Positions 47,831-56,158 of a stretch of 64,000 nucleotides of DNA are shown piece after piece. This DNA is from Crocodylus rhombifer (Eukaryota; Chordata; Crocodylia; Crocodylidae): contig JAVSML010025176.1 of the NCBI GenBank assembly GCA_038503035.1, positions 1,082,792 through 1,146,791 of the forward strand. The letters are read 5' to 3'. The notes below the pieces were generated by a model. The model saw only the letters and a program-made list of their open reading frames with translations. It did not search any database and was not told the DNA's origin. The stretch's first letter is position 1. Each line of letters opens with the position of its first letter. The position numbers were made by a program, and so were the translations under genes.

Positions 47831-48689
47831 AAGAAGTTTCAAGGATTTTTTTTTTTTCAAAACAGCCTCGGTAAAAAAGACTGCTTCATTTTAAAGAAAA
47901 ATAGGCAAGTATGAACTTAAGCTCAAACAACTTTCACCTAGGCATATTACACAATTTTCCCCAGGGGGACGTAAAATAATTGGTTTAATTCAATACATAT
48001 GGTTCATACTTCTAATATTATAACAGTTAATGCTACTGTTTAATAAATTAGTTGTAAATGCGCACCCCATGGTTTGATTTAAAAAAAAAGTTTCTGTATC
48101 TAAAACATTTAACTTTTGTTTCCTAAATTTGAAGTGCTGGGTTTTTGTGTTTAATTAAATTGAAGTTGCCATCTTAATGCAGCTTGATACAAATATGAGC
48201 AAAAAATTATTCATCCAGTGAATTTTATAGCATACTAAAATGGTTAGGATTGTAACACCCCAAATATCTTCTGCTATACATCTATAGCTAGGTTACCTAC
48301 TTAGGAAACATATGTTCTAAATTTACTATAAAAACATGTTCTAATTGTTGTATCAAATAATGTAAATACACCTTTCTTTTAAAAAAAACAAATAAAAGAA
48401 AATACATAATAGGAAAGTTTTAAAACATTGAATATTTAAAATCAGGCTTCTGGCTTGCTGATTTAAATAGACTTGAATTAAATCAATGCACCCTGCAACC
48501 TTTATCCCATCATGGGGTACTTATAGAAAATAGAGTAAACCAGTATAAATAAATAATAAGCTCAGGAAAAAACCTCAATAAAACAAAAAGCAAATGAACA
48601 AAAAAGTTCAAGTAACCAGGTATACAGCCTAAAACAGTCTCGAGCAAAGCTAACTTGCATGACTGCTAATTAAATGATAGACAACCAAC
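47831..48689. other. AT-rich stretch without recognised gene
   Basis: It contains the presumed 3' non-coding part of the hAT relic ('ggcttctggcttgctgatttaaatagacttg' near 48447-48477). Otherwise only AT-rich sequence and A/T runs. Confidence 0.4.
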
Positions 48690-49930
48690 AATGATATTAA
48701 TTCTGTAAGTATGCAAAATCACTGATGTCTTTACCAAGGCATACAAGAAAACAGGACTGATGCTTAACATTCAGAAGAGTAAGTTCTCTATCATCAACCT
48801 TTTAAGGGCACCTATACATGAGCACAGAGACTGTTCCAATGCACCAGAATTCCAGTGTGTCGGAGCAGACTCGATTAATCCAAGGGCTGCTCTAATTAAT
48901 GAACCACTACATCTCGTTTATCAGCATCCCTACACTTAAAAATGGCAGTGGGTACACTTGAACTAAAGTTTGCCAAACAAGCTTTAGTTCAAGCACCCCC
49001 ACTGCCATTTTTAAGCACAGGGACACTAATACACAAGATGCGGTGGTGCTTTAATTACAGCGGCTTTTGGAGCCACTCTAACTAAAGCACTCCCCTCCCC
49101 CACCCCACCTCTGGAGAACGTGTAAAAGTGTCCTTAATGAGCAGACCCCAGCTCTAGTAATTCAGCTTCACAGTGAGACTCAGGAGAATGTTGAGTATTT
49201 CCCATACCTCAGAAGCCATTTCTCGCAGAAGGCTGACATCGATAAAGAAATCCAACATCACCTGAAATGTGTAAATGCAGCCTTTGGACATCTGACAAAA
49301 TGGATGTTTAAAGATAACGACATCAGATCCAAAACCAACCTCATGGTTTATCAAGCAGTTGTGATTGCCACCTTACTGTATGGAGCTGAGACGTGGACAA
49401 TGAACAGGAGACACCTCAAGTCAGTGGAGAAGTACCATCAACTCTGTTGGAGGAAGACCCTTCAAATCCAGTAGGAAGACAGACACACCAACATTAGCAT
49501 CCTCTCACAACCAAACACCATGAGCACGGAGGAAATGATCATCCAACATCAACTTTGCTGCACTGGCCATGTCACCTGGATATGCGATTCCGGAAGCAGG
49601 TTTTATTCTCCAAGCTCAGTCAAGGCATACACTCAAGAGGAGGGCAGAGAAAGTGCTTGAAGGACATCCTCAAGCAACAACAACTCATGGGAGACTATCA
49701 CCCAGGACCTTCCCAAATGGAGCAACAGTATACTGCAACCATGTCAGTACTTTGAAAACTTACGACAACAAGAGACAGAAAAATGGAAGCGGCAAAAAAA
49801 ACATGTTGTGGACCAAACCAGGAACCCAGTGCCACGCACCCTGCATGGAAATGTGCCTGAGTTGCTTCGTCAGCCATCTCTGGGGCCACAGATAACACAA
49901 TCATGGAAGATAATCATCCTTGACTGTGAG
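48690..49930 (+). mobile_element. LINE 3' part (RT C-terminus), interrupted by MITE
   Basis: Before the MITE the frame reads ITDVFTKAYKKTGLMLNIQK (about 48718-48777). After it the LINE resumes with FPIPQKP/YLRSHFSQKADIDKEIQ-like frames near 49200-49250, FGHLTKW, DIRSKTNLMVYQAVVIATLL near 49318-49377, YGAETWTMNRRHLKSVEKYH, and ends with a C-terminal finger-like CMEMCLSCFVSHLWGHR-stop at 49895. The copy is the same LINE type as the minus-strand relic at 38150-39175 and is better preserved. It has one in-frame stop near 49472 plus frameshifts. Confidence 0.85.
48806..49133. mobile_element. Palindromic MITE with TTAA duplication
   Basis: TTAA flanks both sides (48802-48805 and 49134-49137). The ends are GGGCACCTATACATGA and the inverted GGACACTTTTACACGT (read from the right). 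The centre is a long hairpin: AAAAATGGCAGTGGG...CTTGAACTAAAG pairs with CTTTAGTTCAAG...CCCACTGCCATTTTT (about 48936-49014). TTAA duplication is the hallmark of piggyBac-type insertion. The terminal bases are not a canonical piggyBac end, so the class is tentative. It cuts the LINE cleanly. Confidence 0.88.
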
Positions 49931-50247
49931 GGGTTGCTGATAATGCAAAAGTAATATCATGACTAAAAGATTAGACATTATGCAGTCATCAAAAGGTGCA
50001 AGAATACCATCTACGAAAGTGTAAAGGCAGTAACTGAAAAGATAAATATGTGGTACCTTCACACTATTACACAGAGCATGTAGATGGTAACTTTAAAGTG
50101 CTATTCTACTTATCCCACCTGTTCTTGTGCTGATGAAAAGCTTCCTTTTGGTTGATTGTTAAAGTACAAGTACAAGACATGCAACACACTTTGAGATATC
50201 AGACTTTACCCTGTAAAGTCAAATGGCCTGATTCTCACAAAGATGCA
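49931..50247. other. Short stretch without recognised gene
   Basis: Flanking DNA between the LINE end and the left LTR of element B. Nothing recognised. Confidence 0.4.
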
Positions 50248-51138
50248 TGTGATAGTGGATATTGCCTCTCTGTATCCTTTTATAATCTCCCAAAGACCTG
50301 TAAGTACCCTGACTTTCCCACATGCCACGTCTTGGATGTTATTATAATATGTTCTGCTTTATGATATCACTTGTCCGGAGGGTTGTTAAACATATATTTG
50401 TTCTTTTATTTTGCTTTTTGGTGTCTCCATTAGGAATCCCGGTATTATAGAGGAAAACTTCACTTGATTATTCCCACACACTCACCGATTTATATATGCA
50501 CAATCAGATGCAGATGAACACTTGTCTTTATCTTTATTCTTTATAACACTATACAAACTTTCGTTATCTTTAAACACAAGTGGTCCTTTTTTTTTTTAAT
50601 AATTATATCAACTTTGTAATTCTATCTAGCCTTTATCAGTTTGGTTGGACTGAATTTGGTGTTAATAAACACAGTCCCTTTAACTCTGGTTTGTCCATTT
50701 ATTTCCATTTTTTTTTTTAGAGCAGGCTTTTCTCTTCAAGCCTTGTTATTTCTCTCTTTACTTTTGCTATCCTGAGTGTGTACCTTTCATCTGGTGCGTG
50801 CCTGAAACCTTGAATCCTTGTGGTCAGCTTTCACTAAGCTTGTGGGAGTGAGTCACAATTCACTCTTCTCTTTTTTGTTTGTTTGTTTATTCTCCAGTGC
50901 CTCTTCAGGGATCTGCCCCTCTTTCTCAGAGCTCCGCTCTCTCCAGCGGCGAGAAAAATCCTGAGGTAAGTGTCTTATCTTCTGCAGATCTTCTTTCTCC
51001 CTCACTTTCTCCTTCAGACGCTCTTTCCTTCTTCTCCTCTTTCTTTTCTTTTCCTGGAGCTTCTATCCGAATATGGTAATAGCTCCAGAAGTGACATTCT
51101 CCAGCTCTTTTTGCCACATCGCTGCTTACTCTTTCACA
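50248..51138 (-). repeat. Element B 3' LTR
   Basis: 891 bp, nearly identical to 55237-56153. On the minus strand it starts TGTGAAAGAG and ends with TATCACA (TGTCACA in the other LTR), giving short inverted TGTGA/TCACA-type termini. It differs from the 5' LTR by a few substitutions and by lacking two short segments (see the findings). Confidence 0.93.
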
Positions 51139-51151
51139 CACCTTCCCCCTT
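51139..51151 (-). other. Element B polypurine tract
   Basis: On the minus strand AAGGGGGAAGGTG directly precedes the 3' LTR, in the same place as the polypurine tract of element A. Confidence 0.75.
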
Positions 51152-51169
51152 AAGACGCCGGTAGGTGCC

Positions 51170-51720
51170 TTTTGTTGTTTATCTTGATCCTCGATACAGA
51201 GGGAGTTTGGACCTTCCTGAGTATTCAAGACCTCTAGGGATTGGGTACCAGGATGACATCGAGATAGGAAGTCTGCTACCACGTTGGCATGTCCCGGTCT
51301 GTATTCAATATCAAAGTAGAATGGTTGTAAGGCGAGTGCCCATCTGGTGATTCTTGTATTATCTGTCTGGGTTGTCTTTAACCACTTCAAAGGCGCATGA
51401 TCAGTAACCAAATGAATTTATGGCCCAGGAGATAATACTAAAAATATTCTACTCCCCACTTTATCGCTAGGCACTCACATTCAATACCCACCTTTGTTGT
51501 GGTTGGTTAAGTTTCCAGTTAGCATAAACAATCAGGCGTTCTATCCCATCCACTTCCTGCATCAACACAGCGCCCACAGCATAACTTGATGCATCTGCTG
51601 TAAAATGAAAGCCCGGGTGAAGTCAGGTGTATTAAGGACTGCGTTGTTACATAAAGCTTGTTGAGTCCTACAAAAAACTTCTAAATGTTTTTCTTCCCAT
51701 TTTATAGGCTAAACTGAGGA
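51170..51720 (-). pseudogene. pol: Element B RNase H
   Basis: The C-terminal half is an open frame from 51411: VTDHAPLKWLKTTQTDNTRI, then WALALQPFYFDIEYRPGHAN and VVADFLSR. These blocks match RNase H of element A (MDHAPLRWL...). The frame then runs on through the tract into the LTR. The N-terminal half between 51720 and 51420 is broken by stops. The enzyme would degrade the RNA strand after cDNA synthesis. Confidence 0.9.
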
Positions 51721-51729
51721 AAGCACACA

Positions 51730-52535
51730 TTTGTTTTCTCATCCGTAGAGGCGAAAAATCCTGTATCATTTCGACCTTATCTACCAAGAGGTGCATGCAT
51801 CCTTGTCCTACTAGGAAGCCGAGATATTTAGTTTCTGCCTTACCTAGGGCACACTTCCCTGGGTTGGCTATGAGGCTGGTTTGCCTGAGTCCTTGGAGAA
51901 CAGCATGCAGCGCTTTTAAATGCTGTTCCCATTTCTCTGTATAAATTATAATATCATCTATGTAGGCTCCTGCATATTGTTGGTATGGTGCTAGGATCCA
52001 ATCAATGAGTCTTTGCAAAGTGGCTGCAGCCCCATGCAGGCCAAATGGCATTTGCTTGAACTCGTACAAACCCCACGGCATGCCAAAAGCAATTTTTGCT
52101 TGGTCTTCTCTGAATACAGGTATCTGCCAATATCCCTTTGTCAAATCTAATATAGATATTTATTTGGCTTGTCCTACTCTCTCCAGTAATTCGCTGATTT
52201 AGGGCATGGGAAAAGCATCAGATTTTGTAATTGCATTTAATTTACAAAAGTCAATGCACACATGGAGGGACCCATCTTGTTTTGGAACAATTACCAATGG
52301 GCTTCATCATGGGCTCCATGATTCTGTTATTATTCCTTGCTCTAACATCCTGTCTATCTCTGCCATCACTACTTCGTATCTATGATACGGGATTCTCCAC
52401 CATCTTTCCCTTATTACCCTTCCTTCTGGTGTAACAATGTTATGGCTAATCCCTGTAGCACAGCCGTGATTCTCGTTAAACTCATCTCCAAACTCTCGTA
52501 TAAGCAGTTTTAATTCATCTCTTTTTTGCGCCATC
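51730..52535 (-). pseudogene. pol: Element B reverse transcriptase
   Basis: Two frames on the minus strand. The first (52534-52307) reads ELKLLIREFGDEFNE... and IDRMLEQGIITESWSP. The second (52144-51668) reads TKGYWQIPVFREDQAKIAFG, FKQMPFGLHGAAATLQRLID, the intact active-site box YIDDIIIYTEKWEQHLKAL near 51970-51915, and NPGKCALGKAETKYLGFLVG. Between them, about 160 bp contain several stops. The box keeps both catalytic aspartates, unlike element A. It lies downstream of integrase. Confidence 0.95.
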
Positions 52536-52639
52536 AGCTGGATACCTAGACAGACTTCTTAACTTGTTGGCCAGTTTTAATGTTCCCTATTCATTGTACC
52601 CTTATTTTCTGCTTGCCCTCTCATTGAGGAAGCTACTAA

Positions 52640-53680
52640 ACCTTCTCGCTCTTTCCACAGTTTTAATAAATCACGTGAAAATTTGTTTTTCCATTTTTTG
52701 TCCAGGGCAAAGAACCTCATAGTCAACAGGTCCAACACGCCTGGATATCTTGAATGGACCTTGCCAACACGTTAAAAATTTACTCATAGTATCTGGGAGT
52801 AAGACTAACACTTTTTGTCCCAATTGTAAGTTCCTTTCACTCATATTTTGATCATACTTAGTTTTTTGTTTCTCTTGGGCTTGTCAGAGATTTTCTTGGG
52901 CTAAATTTTATTCCTTTCATAACCGTTCTATCATTTCACTGAAATATTCAGATGGCCTCACCCCTGGGGTTCCTCCTTCTTCCCATCCCTCTCGAACCAT
53001 GTCCATGAGGCTTCTGGGTTGAAACCCATAAACCAACTCGAATGGGGAAAACCCTAAGGATGATTGTGTACCTTCCCATACCGGAAACAACAGAGGGGGT
53101 ATGACCAAGTCCCACTTCTGCGGCTCCTCTTGTGTACATCTACACAGCATATTTTTAAGGGTTCTGTTTAATCTCTCCACTAACCCATTGGTTTGGGGGT
53201 GATAAACCGTGATTCGCAAGTGTTTTATTTTTAATACTTGGCACAGATTCCACATAACCCGGGACATAAAATTCGTCCCTTGGTCCGTAATGATCTCCCT
53301 AGGAATACCAAAGGGGGAGCAATTCTTCTGCTATTTGAGGCCCAGTGACTATTTTCAATGGGATGGCATCCGGAAACCGAGTGGCATAGTCTATCAAGAC
53401 AAGTATGAATTGGTAACCTGTCACACTTTTCAGTAACAGTCCAACCACATCCAAGGCTATACAAGAGAATGGCTCTCCTATCACTGGCATGGATTGTAAA
53501 GGAGCCTGAGGGGGTTTTTGAAGGCCGACCCTCTGGCAACTTGGGCAGGCTCTGCAATAGTCTTCAACTTGTTCATACAGTCTGGGCCAGAAACACCACT
53601 AAGTTAGCCTGGTTTCCATTGTAGCTCTTCCCATGTGCCCTCCCAATGGATACATATGAGCGAGTTCCAAGAGGGGTTCC
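52640..53680 (-). pseudogene. pol: Element B integrase
   Basis: In transcription order: the HHCC zinc domain (LAHMYPLGGHMG near 53670-53635 and EDYCRACPSCQRVG near 53567-53528), and the core with the first aspartate in FSCIALDVVGLLLKSVTGYQ (about 53473-53414) and LVLIDYATRFPDAIPL. TDQGTNF follows near 53285-53265 with the second aspartate, and VYHPQTNGLVERLNRTLK near 53210-53155 with the catalytic glutamate. The C-terminal block has GQKVLVLLPD near 52825-52796 and GPVDYEV near 52735-52715. The full D,D,E set is visible. The matching VDYEV block in element A confirms that integrase is followed directly by RT in both. Confidence 0.95.
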
Positions 53681-53841
53681 CTGTAAGATGTCAGCAGTTA
53701 CGGTACCTCTGTCCCTTCTATATGTCCTGCCTTGATCCTATATAACAAGCCTTTCCTCAACTCATACCTGGGGAATGTGTGGCATCTCTCTGGGCAAATT
53801 ACCTGATCACCCTGCTTGGCCAGCTCCATTCGCCTTATTGA

Positions 53842-54250
53842 TCAAAACAGGTCCTCGCCTTGTTGAGCCTCTTGAAAGCAGGAGCTGCTTGCTAAGCTCT
53901 CCAAATCCAGTGTATCGGGTTCAGTGTAATTGTCGCTGTTCTCTCCAGCTAAACCTTCTACTTGGACTTCTTGTCTCCTCACGGTGTCTAGGACTTCATA
54001 AATCTCCTCCCAGTCTCTGCCCAACACCATCGGGTAAGGTAGGCCATTGGCTAGACCTACTGGCATCTCGCAGGTGGTGTCCAAGATTTCCACCTGATAT
54101 TTCCTTCAGGGGCACATCAACAACTGGCCATGCATACAAATCATTTTTATGATGCTTGCACTCGGAGCCCAGCCTCGGGGAGCTATGTTGGTTCTACTCA
54201 ATATCTGGGCACATCAAGTATCAAGTACTATAGCTTTTATTTTCTTCCTT
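53842..54250 (-). pseudogene. pol: Element B protease
   Basis: The active-site block reads KKIKAIVLDT then a stop codon then CAQ (about 54238-54205). The glycine of the D-T/S-G triad is replaced by a stop. The C-terminal signature MPVGLANGLPYPMVLGRDWE is in the open frame 54093-53842 (about 54063-54004). This is the same layout as element A. It would cleave Gag-Pol. Confidence 0.85.
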
Positions 54251-54319
54251 CCAATGCAGGTCCACCCAGTGCGTTTTTCCTTTGATGCTTCCCAATGTGT
54301 TTCCGTGATGCTGCAGTCC

Positions 54320-55190
54320 ATCATCTCCACCTGCCCGTTGTCACTCCTCTCACTTCTTTGTATCCGGGTTTCGAATGGTATTTCCCCTGGTTGCAGATCC
54401 AATCGAGGATGACTGGCACACTCCCTTGCAATATGTCCAATTCTCCCACACTTGAAACATACTGTAGTCGGTCTTTTCCCTTCTCAAGTTTCCTTTTGTT
54501 CATCCTCTCATCCAACTTGAGGAGTTCTGGACTTTGGGGCTTTCTCTCGGTAGCTATCCATCTGAACACTATCAAAATCCTCGGCCAAGCGTAATGCTGC
54601 TGCCAATGACTTCGGTCAATGACACTGCACCCAATGTTGGGTATTTTCTTCTAAATCTATTAAGAATTGTTCCAACAGGATCTGGTCACATAACTCCACC
54701 TTGGATACCTCCTGTGGCTTCAACCACTTTTCTAACAGATCGGCCAATTGTTGCAACTGAATTCAAGGGGATTTCTCTTCTTTTTTAATTTTTCATGCAG
54801 AAGGCCTGTCAATAATTTTCTGGGTTAATATTTAAACGACACAGAATCTTTTCATAGTCCATCGCTTCACCTCATACCATTACCCAATAAGCCGCTTCTG
54901 CTCTTTCTATCAAGAGTACACCTAAATGGTCAGCCCATCGGCTGCGCTCTGACCCGGATGCTAACACTGCTCTTTCAAAGCTTTCAAGGAAGGCCCCTGG
55001 GTCATCTTGCGGGGTCATTTTCAGGACTCTTAATTCGACTTGGTGTCGTTGAGCCCATGGTCTGTTGCTGTATCCATTTTTCTTCAAGTGCGATTTGTCG
55101 AGCGGCTTGTTGTTGTTGTAATTGCCCTACTAGATGCATGGTTTGTTACAGAGGCTCTAGACTCCCCATGAGGTTTGGTTGTCTCTCCAT
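54320..55190 (-). pseudogene. gag: Element B gag with SCAN-like segment and zinc knuckle
   Basis: Gag packages the element RNA. The first ATG after the primer site is at 55190, and an in-frame stop follows within ~20 codons. Visible order: a Q-rich N-terminus (VGQLQQQQAARQIALEE), a capsid block DDPGAFLESFERAVLASGSE near 55000-54940, and a segment with SKVELCDQILLEQFLIDLEE (about 54705-54645) followed by LRLAEDFDSVQ (about 54600-54560), resembling the vertebrate SCAN domain. Last is one CCHC knuckle, CFKCGRIGHIAREC, at about 54467-54426. Several stops and frameshifts interrupt it. Confidence 0.88.
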
Positions 55191-55217
55191 GCTGTCTTCT
55201 GATCAGGCTGTTGTCGC

Positions 55218-55235
55218 TTCTCAGGCAATGCACCA
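55218..55235 (-). other. Element B primer binding site (tRNA-Gly-like)
   Basis: On the minus strand, one base after the LTR end, TGGTGCATTGCCTGAGAA begins with the ten bases expected for pairing with the tRNA-Gly 3' end. The remaining positions match less well than in element A. Confidence 0.75.
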
Positions 55236-55236
55236 C

Positions 55237-56153
55237 TGTGACAGTGGACCTTGCCTCTCTGTATCCTTTTATAATCTCCCAAAGACCTGTAAGTACCCTG
55301 ACTTTCCCACATGCCACGTCTTGGATGTTATTATAATATGTTCTGCTTTATGACATCACTTGTCGGGAAGGTTGTTAAACATATATTTGTTCTTTTATTT
55401 TGCTTTTTGGGTGTCTCCATTAGGAATCCCGGTATTATAGAGGAAAACTTCACTTGATTATTCCCACACACTCACCGATTTATATATGCACAATCAGATG
55501 CAGATGAACACTTGTCTTTATCTTTATTCTTTATAACACTATACAAACTTTCGTTATCTTTAAACACAAGTGGTCCTTTTTTTTTTTTTAATAATTATAT
55601 CAACTTTGTAATTCTATCTAGCCTTTATCAGTTTGGTTGGACTGAATTTGGTGTTAATAAACACAGTCCCTTTAACTCTGGTTTGTCCATTTATTTCCAT
55701 TTTTTTTTTTAGAGCAGGCTTTTCTCTTCAAGCCTTGTTATTTCTCTCTTTACTTTTGCTATCCTGAGTGTGTACCTTTCATCTGGTGCGTGCCTGAAGC
55801 CTTGAATCCTTGTGGTCAGCACTTAGTTGTTTTCACTAAGCTTGTGGGAGTGAGTCACAATTCACTCTTCTCTTTTTTGTTTGTTTGTTTACTTTTCAGA
55901 GCGGCTCTCCAGTGCCTCTTCAGGGATCTGCCCCTCTTTCTCAGAGCTCCGCTCTCTCCAGCGGCGAGAAAAATCCTGAGGTAAGTGTCTTATCTCCTGG
56001 AGATCTTCTCTCCCCCTCACTTTCTCCTTCAGATGCTCTTTCTTTCTTCTCCTCTTTCTTTTCTTTTCCCAGAGCTTCTATCCTAATATGGTAATAGCTC
56101 CAGAAGCGGCGTTCTCCGGCTCTTTTTGCCGTGTCGCTGTTTACTCTTTCACA
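55237..56153 (-). repeat. Element B 5' LTR
   Basis: 917 bp starting TGTGAAAGAG and ending TGTCACA on the minus strand. It is nearly identical to the 3' LTR. It contains T10-13 and T10-11 runs (plus strand) shared by both LTRs with small length differences. Confidence 0.93.
55394..55486 (-). promoter_or_regulatory. Possible TATA box and poly(A) signal of element B LTR
   Basis: On the minus strand TATATAAA lies at 55486-55479, and AATAAA follows about 80 bases later at 55399-55394. This spacing fits a U3 promoter followed by an R-region polyadenylation signal. The same pair is in the 3' LTR near 50490 and 50405. Other AT-rich matches exist, so this is tentative. Confidence 0.4.
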
Positions 56154-56158
56154 GTTCA

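Larger units (their letters stand above)
42964..48495 (+). mobile_element. Candidate hAT transposon relic, split by CR1
   Basis: The proposed left end is CAGGGTAGATAAAA (42964). The proposed right end is AAATCAATGCACCCTG (ending 48495), whose reverse complement starts CAGGGTGCAT. Between them lie a BED-finger segment and a hAT transposase segment in the same orientation. Without the 1.6-kb CR1 the element would be ~3.9 kb, a normal autonomous hAT size. No 8-bp duplication was seen at these ends, so the boundaries are tentative. The transposase content is much firmer than the ends. Confidence 0.5.
50248..56153 (-). mobile_element. Complete gypsy-class LTR retrotransposon B, integrase-before-RT order
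   Basis: A 5.9-kb element on the minus strand with both LTRs, primer site, gag, protease, integrase, RT, RNase H and polypurine tract. Read in transcription direction (falling coordinates) the order is gag 55190-54320, protease 54250-53840, integrase 53680-52640, RT 52535-51730, RNase H 51720-51170. All similarities are to Ty3/gypsy, but integrase precedes RT as in Gmr1-type elements. The LTRs are nearly identical, so it is younger than element A. Scattered stops and frameshifts still make it defective. Flanks ATGCA (50243-50247) and GTTCA (56154-56158) match at 3 of 5. Confidence 0.95.
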
